Assembly (NCBI GenBank): GCA_027605045.1
Contig: JAQFWX010000033.1
Location: forward strand, 248,001 to 312,000
Direction of reading: 5' to 3'
Source: Phallus indusiatus
Lineage: Eukaryota; Basidiomycota; Agaricomycetes; Phallales; Phallaceae
DNA length: 64,000 nucleotides
Made by a program: the position numbers and the translations under genes. Below, piece by piece: positions 20,028-30,058 of the stretch. Every line of letters begins with the position of its first letter. Within the stretch, counting starts at the first letter, position 1. The notes below the pieces were generated by a model. That model had not been told where the DNA came from. It was given only the letters and a program-made list of their open reading frames with translations, and did not search any database.

Positions 20028-20332
20028 TGACGGCAAACATGACACGTTCGGAATGCGTCTGATATCGCATCACCAGGTCCACCACGTGTGTGATGTTTCC
20101 TGCTTGATTGGGGGTACCATCAACGTTGAAAACGGGAATCGGCTTCGGTAAACGAATCTTCGGGAGCCGATTTTTCTCGACAAAGTCTTGGTCAAGGAAC
20201 ATCCCACTGGCACCAGTGTCAAGCATCGCTTTTGAGTGAATAAGATCGCCAGTGTCGGTGCTCTGGAGTTCTACATCGATTTCGAGTTTTTGAGTACCGG
20301 CAGTGGCATTCAGACGATATTCGCGTGGAATC

Positions 20333-20652
20333 TGTAACGGATCCACCGCATGCGGTGGATTGAGTATATGCCACTTAGGCATATGCAGAGGGCGTCACCC
20401 TCTGCAGTAGTTACTATTACTTACTCTAATAACAGAGGCGCTTAATGCCTCTGGCTCGCCGCATCGCGGCGAGCCATTATGTAATAACTATACATTAGTA
20501 GTAGCTACGCGCGTGCTGATTCAGCACGCGCATTTTGTTTTACACCATAAAAAATACAGCACCCTTGGTCTGTTATTCGTGGTGTGAAACTACAGCGTGA
20601 TAAAATTTGTGTACCGTACGCGGTACACTATAAAAAGTAACGAAATGTTACA
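20333..20652 (-). repeat. Hairpin-rich solo LTR, family F, copy 2
   Basis: This 320-bp TG...CA unit is flanked by a perfect 5-bp duplication GAATC (20328-20332 and 20653-20657) and inserted in the G3 protease frame. It is the inverted counterpart of 129-448. The stems are conserved between copies while several loops differ, and one stem shows a paired change (CATGCTGA/TCAGCATG in copy 1, CGTGCTGA/TCAGCACG here). Confidence 0.88.
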
Positions 20653-20819
20653 GAATCCGCTTGCGTTTTCCAATCGAAAGGCGACGAGGAACAGGGATCG
20701 GAGGATTTGAGGGAGGAATAGATGCATCAGAATCAATAGAATTCGAATCAGAAGTCTCATTGCACTTGTCGTCTATGTACAATACATCAAATCTATTTGA
20801 CGTCGGCAGTGAGGGCGGG

Positions 20820-21217
20820 TGTCAGGGTACGCTACCGCGTCCCCTCATTTTTCCTTATTTATTATCATCGGTATATGTTCATTTCCATTTCATTTACATT
20901 TCCCGTACATTAAGTCCACCTTCCGTTTGCTCCCTCCGTCTCTATTTCACATTCTCTATTCGCGCGCGTTGCGTGCTCATACCCGGCATGATGCCCGTGA
21001 CGTCATGTCGCTTAGGCTCGGCTTGGGCGCCTGGCACTTAGCTGTGTCAGGGCCGCACGCCGCGTCGTCGTTTTATGTATATAGTAGCTGTACCTAGAGT
21101 GAGGGTCCCTAAGCTTGTTCTCTTAGGATCCCCTCCCTCTAGGTGAGTAGTTAGTTCCTCCCTCAATATATTTACTTAGGATCCCCTCCCTCTAGTGTGA
21201 GCTGAGTAGCCCTAACA
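20820..21217 (+). repeat. Solo LTR, Gypsy type 1, between G3 gag and pol
   Basis: A 398-bp TGTCAGGG...CCCTAACA copy of the G1 LTR, opposite in orientation to G3. The flanks are gcggg and gcgca, so at best a degraded 5-bp duplication. It separates the gag stop from the start of pol. Confidence 0.85.
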
Positions 21218-21226
21218 GCGCATCCC

Positions 21227-22465
21227 TTACTCGCTGCCGTTCTGAAAATCCTCTCTGTTCGCAGTGATCGTGATCTCGTTCTCCTCTGCAGCAACTTCCG
21301 CATGGTTCTGCGTTTCCAGTACGTCTTGTTGAGCAAATCGCTGCTCGAGAACCTCGTCAATTTCATCGGTCTGCATAAATCGAACATCGAATGCACGTGG
21401 GCAATCCTTGACCAGATGGCCCAGTTGGCCACATCGAAAACACCTCGTTGTCTCTGTCTGCATACGACGGCAAGTGGCGTCGACCTCCATGGCATCATTT
21501 CGGGTTGGAGGTGCAACATTAGCAGGAGCAGAAATCGGTGGTCGTACTGGGTGAGACATGGTGGTAGGAATCGGTGCGCGAGGTGGAGGAAAAGGAGGTG
21601 GGGGGTAAATAGGGGGCCCCGCCGCACGTTGATAGACTGGGAATGGGCTGGGTCGAGCTCGAGAGATTGGAATCGACGTAAGAGGAGTTGAAATTGAATT
21701 ACCGGGAACGACTCGACGTTGGGTGGCGTTGAAAGCATCATTGGTATGGCGAGCTTGATCGAAAAGACGAGCAGCCTGAACCCATCCTTCGTAATCGCTA
21801 TAATCGGGTTGATTCTGCATCATCCCCACTTTGCTAGCGATTTCCCAATCTAGGCCCTGTCGATAATAGGTGGTTAGCGCAAGCCCGTCATGAACAGTGA
21901 AACCTGCGCGATCCACGATAATGCGAAAGGCGTCAGTGTAATCGTCTACGTTTCGACCTCCTTGAGCATAACGTCCCGAAAGAAGGAGGTTCAACGAATC
22001 TTTGGCTTCGGTTACCGGGAAGAATTCAGAGCAAAACTTTTGTCGAAAGTCTTCCCAAGTCTCATAAGGAGTCAATCCTCGATTGTACTGAGCCTGAACA
22101 AGTTCAGCAAAGGCACCAGCACGTCCACTATTCATGTAAGAAAGTACCCAAATGATTTTGGTACTGAGATTCGGGAAGTCGCCACCGCACACGCTCATGT
22201 AGAGTTCGACTGAGTTCCAGAAGGTACGGCCGTTTTTGCGATCTCCATCATAGGCGAGAGGTACCGCAGGGCGAGTGTTTCGAGACGATCTCGCCTCGTT
22301 TTGGGGATTTGGAACCGAGGCTCCAGGATTAGGGGTGTTCGGATTGGCGGGATCGGCAGTAGAAGCCTGGGGGGGAAGAAGTCGGTTGAGATGAGTTACA
22401 AGCTCTTCCATTCTTTGTTCAATTGCAGTGAGGCGAACAATAGGGTCACTCTCATCTTGCTCCAT
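21227..22465 (-). CDS. G3 Gag, complete
   Basis: A 412-residue capsid/nucleocapsid protein starting MEQDESDPIVRLTAIEQRMEE, a helical, probably coiled-coil opening. The Gag domain follows (GRTFWNSVELYMSVC; TWEDFRQKFCSEFFP; GRNVDDYTDAFRIIVD), then a Pro-rich linker and one CCHC knuckle (CFRCGQLGHLVKDC), ending REDFQNGSE. It is the full-length reference showing what G1 Gag has lost. It is open throughout although the downstream pol is destroyed. Confidence 0.88.
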   Translation of the reverse strand: MEQDESDPIVRLTAIEQRMEELVTHLNRLLPPQASTADPANPNTPNPGASVPNPQNEARSSRNTRPAVPLAYDGDRKNGRTFWNSVELYMSVCGGDFPNLSTKIIWVLSYMNSGRAGAFAELVQAQYNRGLTPYETWEDFRQKFCSEFFPVTEAKDSLNLLLSGRYAQGGRNVDDYTDAFRIIVDRAGFTVHDGLALTTYYRQGLDWEIASKVGMMQNQPDYSDYEGWVQAARLFDQARHTNDAFNATQRRVVPGNSISTPLTSIPISRARPSPFPVYQRAAGPPIYPPPPFPPPRAPIPTTMSHPVRPPISAPANVAPPTRNDAMEVDATCRRMQTETTRCFRCGQLGHLVKDCPRAFDVRFMQTDEIDEVLEQRFAQQDVLETQNHAEVAAEENEITITANREDFQNGSE

Positions 22466-22609
22466 GACGAAAGGAATCGAAGAACGAAGGACGGAGGGGT
22501 CGTTTTATGGGCGAAAAGTGTCAGGAACGTCTGAGACACTGCTGACGAAGAGTTTCCGAAAGAAAACAACGATAGAAACGACCGGTCCGAATGTAGAAGC
22601 TTGTTCTAC

Positions 22610-22960
22610 TGTTAGGGCGACTCAGGGCACACACCTAGAGGAGGGAAAACCTAAGATCTATTGAGGGCATCGACTAACTACTCACCTAGAGGAGGGAAAA
22701 CCTAAGAGAACAAGCTTAGGTATCCCCCTCTAGGGAAGACACATATAAGTACAGAGTCCGAGGCACCCGACTGATCCCCATGGGATCCGAGGAGATACAA
22801 ACAGAAATCGGAGCAGATCAAAGAAATCAAGAAATCGAGAAAACAATGAAAATAGTGGAAACGGCGAAATACGGGAAATGAAGGAAATCGAAGTGCGAAA
22901 TGAAATCGAAAGAAATCAAAAAGATCGAATAATCGAGCAAGGCGCTAGCGTACCGTAACA
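22610..22960 (-). repeat. Central LTR shared by G2 and G3 (type G)
   Basis: This 351-bp LTR reads TGTTACGG...GCCCTAACA on the minus strand. A G-rich purine tract from the end of G2 pol abuts its 5' side and the G3 leader and gag abut its 3' side. It therefore acts both as 3' LTR of G2 and 5' LTR of G3. It is related to but distinct from type 1; the doubled block near its end reads CCTAGAGGAGGGAAAACC. Confidence 0.85.
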
Positions 22961-23002
22961 CCACCCCCCCCTTCAACAAGGCGGCGACCCGACGCCTGAA
23001 AG

Positions 23003-23906
23003 TCAACTGTTAGGACGAGGCAGGAAAATAAGATCACCGATTGTTCTGGGTGCATTCGGATGAGATCGATAGAAATCTTGTATGAGATCGTGTGCCGCGA
23101 CATCCTTCTCGGGAACCCACTGGTCGTGCTCTGGACCATAGCCCTCCCAGCGAACCTTGAACTCCAGTCGACGGCGGAAAATGCGACTATCCAGTATTTC
23201 TTCAACCACGTAATATTCACCATCATCGTGAATCTCTGGGGGTGGGGGAGGTTTCGAACGACGACCTGGTATGCTATCCAGTACCGAGGGTTTCAACTTA
23301 CTAACGTGAAATACAGGATGAATTCGAGACATCGATTTCAGTAGAACGAGTCGATACGAGCGGGTCCCGATCTTGGTTGCAATGGGAAAAGGACCCAGGA
23401 AACGATGTGATAATTTGACAGATGGGCAAGTGGTTTTGATATCACTAGCATCTAGATAAACCTTGTCTCCAGATTTGTAGTCAGGTGCCGGCAAATGTTT
23501 ACGATCATAGTACTTAGCCATGTCGTCCTTAGCCTTTAGAATCGCAGCACGAGCTTCCTCCCAAGACTGAGACATCCGGTCCTTGAAATTGTTAACCGAT
23601 TCGATTTTCAATTCTGCTGATCGCGGTTCGAAACCCATTCGAGGATGGTGACCAGTGTCGAGTTCAAAAGGCGTAGCTTGAGTAGCCGAGTGAACGTGAT
23701 TGTTATATGCGAATTTGGCCATTGGCAGTAGTCAATCCCAATCGTCCTGACGTTCAGAGGTAAAGATATGAAGATATTGCTCGACCTCGGCATTCGCTCG
23801 TTCTGTCTGACCATCAGTTTGGGGGTGATACGCAGTGGAGCGCACGAGCCGAATACCGAGCAATCGAGAGAGTTCTTGGGTAAAATGAGACGAAAATTGA
23901 GGCCCA
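23003..23906 (-). pseudogene. G2 integrase core 3' part and chromodomain
   Basis: Contains the end of the DDE core (RGPQFSSHFTQEL, TDGQTERANAEVEQYL), an in-frame TGA just after QDDWD (near 23734), then FAYNNHVHSATQATPF, a GPY/F-like segment (RFLGPFPIATKIG) and a chromodomain (YYVVEEILDSRIFRRRLEFK...WVPEKDV), ending LIFLPRPNS. The chromodomain, normally used to target integration to histone-marked chromatin, is intact. Confidence 0.85.
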
Positions 23907-23911
23907 CGATC

Positions 23912-24469
23912 TGTTAGGTAACCGGCACTTGCAGGAGACCGGCGGCCATCCTTTTTCATCAAAAATATGACTAACACACGGACCGGACCATTTTTCTTTC
24001 TTTTCTCCTTTTGTTGTGGACCTTTGCTTAACATTTCGCATCCTGTTTGTCTGTAGATTACTATTGTTTGTGTTCGCGGGTCATTGCCTCCTTGCTCCTT
24101 TTCCCCTTTCCCCTTTTTTCCCTTTTTCTCCTTTCTCCCTCCTTTTCGTAGAATAGTTAATCCGCCTCTGTTATAAAAGAGCGGAATCTTGTACTTAGTT
24201 AGACATCTCTCTCACAGAATACATTGTACTTGCTTTATCGGTTATCGGCTCTTCTCTTCTCTAATCCAGCTAAAACTCGTCGACTCGACGGCATCTGTGA
24301 TAAGATTCGGATAATCTTATCACGTCTTTCACCTTCCATACGCATTCTCGAATCTCTCGATCTTCAGCAACTAGACCTTCGTATTCGGACATCGGACATT
24401 ATTCAAAATCATTCAACAATATTTTCTATTGTTAAACCTAAGAACTACACTACGCTCGGTAACCTTACA
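23912..24469 (+). repeat. Solo LTR, family D
   Basis: This 558-bp unit starts TGTTAGGTAACCGG and ends CGGTAACCTTACA (imperfect terminal inverted repeats). A perfect CGATC duplication flanks it (23907-23911 and 24470-24474). A TATAAAAG motif near 24172 gives the plus orientation. It splits the G2 integrase between IISD and RGPQF. Confidence 0.85.
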
Positions 24470-24474
24470 CGATC

Positions 24475-24812
24475 CGATATGATCTTCTTGGGTAACCCAT
24501 GCAGCTTCCAGATGTGTTGGAGGTAGAGAGATGCAAGGCCAGAAGCATCAACAGTAGTAAACGTTGGGACAAAGTGAACCCATTTTGTCAGCGAATCTAC
24601 TACAGAGAGAATTGCATCATAACCATTCGATTCTGGGAGTTCGACAATGAAATCGACTGATATGAATTGCCAAGGTCGATTGGGAGTTTCGGTAGGTTGC
24701 AATTCACCATACGGAGCATGTCGAGAAGGTTTCGTACGCATACAAATGTCGCAGGCCTCTACATACCGCTGTACATATCGAGAGATCCCAGGCCACCAAA
24801 AGGTTCGAGACA
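24475..24812 (-). pseudogene. G2 integrase fragment (zinc finger to first catalytic Asp)
   Basis: Covers SRTFWWPGISRYVQRYVEACDICMRTKP, the region ISVDFIVELP with the first catalytic Asp, and KLHGLPKKIISD. It is flanked by solo LTR D on one side and solo LTR B on the other. Confidence 0.82.
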
Positions 24813-24817
24813 CCAGT

Positions 24818-25213
24818 TGTCAGGGTACATGCTAGGACCATTAGGACTAATCTAGTATACTGTGCGTATAGTATAGACGTATATGCTGACCTACGCGTTA
24901 TCATATCCATCATACGGTACCCGGTATGCTGGTCCGTATTATCCTCCCGTATTCTCCCGTACTTTTACCGTTTCTCCGTACGCTTCCATTCTGCCACCAT
25001 CTTCCTCTTTCTCATGTTTTCCTATTCGCCATCGACTACCTCCTTCCCTATTGGTAGATATAGCACCTGACCGTTATTGGTAGAGATAATGTACTCATGT
25101 ATATATATACACCTGTGCGCGTAAGAGTAGTTCCTTGCACTATTATAGATTGGGCTACTGGGTTATACTCCGTCTGATCCTTAAGCTAACTACTGAACGA
25201 TCATACCCTTACA
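24818..25213 (+). repeat. Solo LTR, family B, complete
   Basis: This 396-bp unit, TGTCAGGGTACATGC...CATACCCTTACA, is flanked by a perfect CCAGT duplication (24813-24817 and 25214-25218). A TATATATATA stretch lies near 25100. It is inserted in G2 integrase and is the reference copy for the fragment at 15740-16035. Confidence 0.88.
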
Positions 25214-25218
25214 CCAGT

Positions 25219-26017
25219 TCTAATGTTTTAAATCGACCTGGGTGACCAGCGAGTTTGGTGTTGTGGTGTCGTTGGAGGATTTCCCGTCACAGATCGTCCA
25301 CTTCAGGAACATAAATCTTCCCTCGATAGTAGATGACGTCTTGATCTTCAGCCCACTCACTAGTGTGAACCGATTTCCCGCCTATTGCCTTAAGGGATTC
25401 GACAGCTTTCGAAACGCTGTCTTCTCGTTTGCCTTCTCTGTTCGCTTTCCGTATCTGGCCTAGGAACTTGTCCTCCTCCCCTCTAAGGCGGAATGTTTGC
25501 ATGGCATTGATCGCAAACATTTCGGGACGGATTAGGGTGATACCCTGATTGTCGAACTTTCCCGAACCATGATCAGCACGACACAAGAGACCGTCAGGCT
25601 TACCCATCGATTTACCAGGTATATGCCGCAAGGTGAAATTAAAACGCGCGAGATAAACCGACCAACGAGCTTGCCTGCGATTTAGATTACGAGCCGTCAT
25701 GAAGTACTCTAGGTTTTTGTGATCTGTGCGAATGTCAATTGGATGAGTCGCACCTTCCAAGAAATGTCGCCACTCTTCTAATGCTTGAATGATAGCTAAC
25801 ATCTCTTTATCGTGGATTTCGTAATTTCGCTCCACCGGGCTCAAAGCCTTCGAGAAGAAGGCCACTGGGTGCCATTTGTTGTCTTCGAGAGAAGGTTGAG
25901 ACAAGACGGCACCTGTCGCGAAATCAGAACTGTCAGCTTCTACCCGGTAAGGTTTCGATGGATCGGGAATCGCAAGAACCGGTGCAGAGGTCATCGCTGA
26001 TTTCAGAGAATCGAAAG
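25219..26017 (-). pseudogene. G2 RNase H and integrase N-terminus
   Basis: RNase H region (YRVEADSSDFATGAVLSQPS, NYEIHDKEMLAIIQALEEW, DIRTDHKNLEYFMTARNLN, then IPGKSMGKPDG) and the linker to integrase. Continuous with RT at 27062 once LTR C is removed: QQ on one side and QQAFDSLKSAMTS on the other. Confidence 0.85.
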
Positions 26018-26022
26018 CTTGT

Positions 26023-27059
26023 TGTCAAGGTCCGAGTCTTCGGATGAGTTCGAGGGGTTCGAGAACGAGTTCAAGATCGATGAGGAACTTGGCTTCAACG
26101 TATGTGTTGCGTGTTAGGGCTACTCAGCTCACACTAGAGGGAGGGGATCCTAAGTACTATATTGGACGATAACTATACTACTCACCTAGAGGGAGGGGAT
26201 CCTAAGAGAACAAGCTTAGGGACCCTCACTCTAGGTACAGCTACTATATACATAAAACGACGACGCGGCGTGCGGCCCTGACACAGCTAAGTGCCAGGCG
26301 CCCAAGCCGAGCCTAAGCGACGTGATGTCACGGGCATCACGCCGGGTATGAGCGCGCAACGCGCGCGAGTAGAGAATGTAAAATAGAGACGGAGGGAGCA
26401 AACGGAAGGTGGACTTAATGTACGGGAAATGTAAATGGAATGGAAATGAACATATACCGAGGATAATAAATAAGGAAAAAAGAGGGGACGCGGTAGCATA
26501 CCCTGACATTGCGCCCGCTCCGGAAGGTCTGAGTTGTTCCTCGATTTGATTCGGTAACGACAAGTACTCACGACAATGATGTCCGACCACGATGACAATA
26601 ACTTCGTCGGCGCAGACGATGAAGTTCGAGATCGAAGAAGAAGTTCGAGACGACTTCGAAGAAGTCGTCGAGCAAGAATCAGATAGAGAGAATATATTGA
26701 AACGAACCAAAGTTCGATTTCAAGACGACTCTAACTATGTATTTTACATGGGTTTATATACATATTCTAGAGTCAGGGTCGAAGACAAAGAAATACAAGT
26801 TAGGAAGGTATTTCTTGCTTACATAATCGAACTCATGGAAAACATGAGTTTTCGCTAACTAAAGATTAAACAAAGGGAAATAATACGACGTCATGAGAAC
26901 CTCTTATATAAGTCGTTCTAGAATAGATCGTTAGTCTAGACGCTAATCTAGACTCGATCAGTTCGAGTGTAGTTCGAGTTCGGTTCGTCGAAGAGGTTCG
27001 GTCGTAAATAGTTCGTCGGAAACGTATCGGAATCGAAGTCATGATTTCGGATCATGACA
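26023..27059 (+). repeat. Solo LTR, family C, with a nested LTR
   Basis: TGTCAAGG...ATCATGACA flanked by a perfect CTTGT duplication (26018-26022 and 27060-27064). Without the nested type 1 LTR and its duplication it is 635 bp. A TATATAAG motif near 26903 suggests plus orientation. An 88-codon acidic open frame (26592-26858) lies in it but resembles nothing I know. Inserted between G2 reverse transcriptase and RNase H. Confidence 0.82.
26112..26508 (-). repeat. Solo LTR, Gypsy type 1, nested in LTR C
   Basis: A 397-bp copy of the G1 LTR in minus orientation with a perfect TTGCG duplication (26107-26111 and 26509-26513). It is therefore younger than LTR C, which is itself younger than G2. Confidence 0.9.
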
Positions 27060-27061
27060 CT

Positions 27062-28168
27062 TGTTGACAATTGTCGGACCAGATGAACGGGACTTCTTTC
27101 TTAGTGAGACCAAATAAGGGGACGGCGATGAGCGAGAAATCCTTAATAAATCGGCGATAGAAGTTCGCAAAACCCAGAAACGACTGAACCTCGGTAACGT
27201 TCTTCGGGATTGGCCAATCTCTGACACCCGACACCTTCGCAGGATCCATTTCGACAGTGTTCTCGGAGATGACCAGACCTAAATACTCGATCTTAGTACG
27301 ACAGAATTCACATTTCTCGGCTTTGAGATAGAGTTTATGCTCCCTTAGACGTTCTAAGACACGACATGTGATGCGATCGTGTTCTTCTTTCGTTCTCGTA
27401 TAGATCAGGATATCATCGATATAAACAGCCACGACCCCTTCTGTGATCATGTCCTCGAAGATCTCGTTCATCATCGTCTGGAAAGTCGCTGGACTGTTAG
27501 TCAAACCAAAGAACATGACCAAGGGTTCAAACAGTCCTCGATTTGTGCGAAATGCTGCTTTCCACTCGTCGCCTTCTTTGATGTGAACGTTGTTGTATCC
27601 CCATCTAACATCGAGCTTCGTGAAGTACTTCGCGCCTCTCAATTTGTTGACGAGTTCAGGAATTAGGGGCAGCGGGTATCGATTTTTGATGGTCATCACA
27701 TTGAGAGCCCGATAGTCCTGAATGAGCCGCAGGGAGCCATCTTTCTTCTTAATAAAGAAGACCGGGGAAGCCATGGGTGATTTCGAGGGACGGATTCGAC
27801 CCGAACGAAGATTCTCTTCCAAAAACGCATCGAGTTCTTTCTGCTCGTTGGGCGACAGAGGGTACACCTTGCAAAACTTGGGATCTGAATCGGGTAAGAG
27901 CTCTATTGCATGATCCCACTTCTTTGGAGGTGGTAAGGAGTCGAAAGATTCTTTTGCGAAGACGTCTTCGAAATCGTGGAACATTTCAGGGACGATTTCT
28001 CGAAATCCCGATTTGAGCGCATCTCTGGTGTTATTCGCATGTGCCTAAGCCAATCGCTGGGAGATAGTCTCAGTGGCACTAATACGGCAACTGTCCAGGG
28101 GTTCTGAATTAAGGGAAACCGCGAATAATCGATCACCCTCCTCTGGGTGAAACTCGTCTTCTACATTC
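27062..28168 (-). pseudogene. G2 reverse transcriptase
   Basis: A long intact RT segment (27052-27984 open) with SKSPMASPVFFIKKKDGS, the catalytic YIDDIL and EVQSFLGFANFYRRFIKD. Upstream, near 28047, the frame has an in-frame TAG at QRLA-stop-AHANN where G1 has CAG, a C-to-T change. The 5' end is cut by the hAT MITE. Confidence 0.85.
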
Positions 28169-28713
28169 ACCAGATCTAAGGCTCTCAACGGGTTAGAGGT
28201 CGCACAGGTTTAACCCGCAGGTACCCGGCGCCTAATTGACCTGGGTCGGGTACAGGTAGCCATTTTCGAAACCACGGGTACCCATGCTAACCCGCCCTAT
28301 AAGACATAGTGACAAGTGGGTGATTTTTGAGTGGTGTTTGTCATGATTTTTTTTTTATTTTGGCTCTAGAGAGCTCAAATCTTACTTAAAATGGAAATAA
28401 AAAAATATGTCAACAATATTTTTTAATTCTCTACAAGATAAGTTGGGCGCTTAAATAGGCGCCCATCTCGCTTAATAACTTAATCTAGTAACATCTAGTC
28501 ACACGTGACATTACCTGCAGGTAACACACAGGTACCTGCAGATTACCTGTTGTCACAGGTTGACCTGCCTACCCGCAGGTTGTCACGTGACCCGCTGTCG
28601 CGCACCAAAATCTTCCTAATTGGGGAAGGTTCTTTTTTTGTTCAAAGCGGAGTTCTAATCATCCAGAAATCCCCTATCGCCAACATCACAGCCTCAAAAA
28701 TTCAAAACAATAA

Positions 28714-29371
28714 AATGACTACGTTTTCGTTCCATTACTCATCCTCAGTCTCTTTACCAATTCCAAATTCCTCCACCGAATCACCAATTCTTTCTGATAA
28801 TGAATCTATGTCTCCTTTTCGCTATTCGCCTTCCAGTCCCAGGACATACGATTTGGATCTTTTTACGACTTTGTATATCTATAGTTCCAAATATGCAAGC
28901 CTCGACCTCGATCAGGACACGCACTTACCGAAGGAACCTTCACCTATCGTTATCCGTCAGTGCAGAAGTTCGGATCTGGTTCACCCCGGGATCATGTTTG
29001 GAGAGAAAGTTTATATCGAGGAGCAATTAAACTGGTTTACAGTTGTTAACATATATTTGACACCAGAATCAGCAAAACGAGACTTGTATCGAATATGGTT
29101 AGCAACTCAAGAAGGATTCAAGTTCACGTTTTTAGTACTGGACGTGCCAAGTCGATGGGTAATCATGAAGGGCATGAGTACACAAAAACTTAGCCCTTCC
29201 AGACCCACGAATCCTATCCCAGAAGACACCCCACCATCACGATTCTCCCCTTTATCATTCGACACTTCTCCAACGCAGTCCTCCCATAACCTTCCCAGTC
29301 CCTCTTCTCCCACCAAACGATCCTTCCGAAAGATCCGACGAGCTTGTTCCAACATTTTTGGACGAACCTAG
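28714..29371 (+). CDS. ORF A of family H unit, copy 2 (unknown family)
   Basis: Likely start MTTFSFHYSSSVSLP, aligning with copy 1; about 218 residues. Ser/Pro-rich N-terminus, then the conserved core: SPRTYDLDLFTTLYIYSS, CRSSDLVHPGIMFGEKVYIE, LNWFTVVNIYLTPESAKRD, YRIWLATQ and FLVLDVPSRW. A Pro/Ser-rich linker and basic tail (SPTKRSFRKIRRACSNIFG) follow. No signal peptide or membrane helix. The core pattern (WFTV ... YRIWL ... FLVLDVP) resembles that of ORF B (LIWRLVF ... FLFVDAP), suggesting ancient tandem duplication. The open frame extends upstream to 28505 but that part lies partly outside the unit. Function unknown. Confidence 0.6.
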
Positions 29372-29476
29372 AACAATAAAGATAACATACGAGGCAAAAA
29401 CAATCAGATCCACTTATTTTCCTTCTTCTTTCTTGAACAGTTCCCTTAGCGCTTCTTTTCATCCTGTTATCCCACT

Positions 29477-30058
29477 ATGTTGTACAACCATGAAAACTCA
29501 CAAAACTCTATCCCCTATTTACAACTCCCATTTTTCTCTTTTTCGTTCCGTTCTTCTCTCAGAACCGGCCCTAATCCCGACTTCCTTACCATAATCCGTG
29601 TCTACAACACCTTCACCTCTGAAATCAATATCGACGCTAATACAGTACTCCCCGCTACACCTCCCCCATCTTTGGAAATAACCCTTCCTTACGATGATTT
29701 AGAACTAGAATACCCGCGAGCACTAACTCTATACGAACGAACGGACATCAATGTCATGCACGAATCGTATGAGTTTGTCGGGTTCCTGAGAGCTCAAAGG
29801 GATGGAGTACTTATATGGAGATTAGTTTTCCGCAATTGGTTTTATGGATACGTACAGTTTCTATTTGTCGATGCCCCCCTATCCGTCATGCCACCTCCCC
29901 CAGACTTTTCAGATGATCTTACTCACCCTCCTCCCTCATATCAAGAAGTGGAAAATGATCTGTTCGAAGATCTGAGGCGACCATCGTTACCTACCCCTCA
30001 CATCATTCTTCCACTGCCACGAAGAAGCCGATCTCAGCAGCCAGAGCCAGATCAGTAA
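29477..30058 (+). CDS. ORF B of family H unit, copy 2 (unknown family)
   Basis: 193 residues, about 105 bp downstream of ORF A and in the same direction. The N-terminal ~50 residues are variable. The core is LPYDDLELEYPRALTLYE, MHESYEFVGFLRAQRDG, VLIWRLVFRNWFYGYVQF and LFVDAPLSVMPPPP. A Pro-rich tail follows (HPPPSYQEVENDLFEDL, with a PPSYQ late-domain-like motif) and a basic end. Copy 1 has the matching ORF at 14257-14814. The true start may be an internal Met. No recognised domain. Confidence 0.58.
   Translation: MLYNHENSQNSIPYLQLPFFSFSFRSSLRTGPNPDFLTIIRVYNTFTSEINIDANTVLPATPPPSLEITLPYDDLELEYPRALTLYERTDINVMHESYEFVGFLRAQRDGVLIWRLVFRNWFYGYVQFLFVDAPLSVMPPPPDFSDDLTHPPPSYQEVENDLFEDLRRPSLPTPHIILPLPRRSRSQQPEPDQ

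Larger units (their letters stand above)
19035..20819 (-). pseudogene. G3 pol 5' part (aspartic protease), interrupted twice
   Basis: Three separated pieces align with residues ~10-215 of G1 Pol. 20658-20819 gives the FDVLYID region. 20031-20331 gives IPREYRLNATAGTQK through the active site MLDTGASGMFLD to SERVMFAVT. 19035-19188 gives GKYPVLLGLPWFKAHNPVIDY and CNPECRSC. A hairpin LTR separates the first two and a MITE the last two. No functional product is expected. Confidence 0.8.
19035..22609 (-). mobile_element. Gypsy G3 body: leader, gag and protease, truncated
   Basis: Minus-strand Gypsy body immediately downstream (in its own sense) of the LTR at 22610-22960. It holds a complete gag, the start of pol and the protease, ending at about CRSCRPPPVERKGPK where a hAT-like end cuts it. 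Three later insertions interrupt it: a type 1 LTR (20820-21217), a hairpin LTR (20333-20652) and a CACTA-like MITE (19192-20027). Together with G2 it forms a circularly permuted pair around one LTR. Confidence 0.8.

Noticed and set aside
26592..26858. 88-codon acidic open frame inside LTR C as a gene
   Set aside because: No homologue elsewhere in the window, no domain, and it spans promoter-like LTR sequence. Mentioned only as a remote parallel to the coding family H unit.
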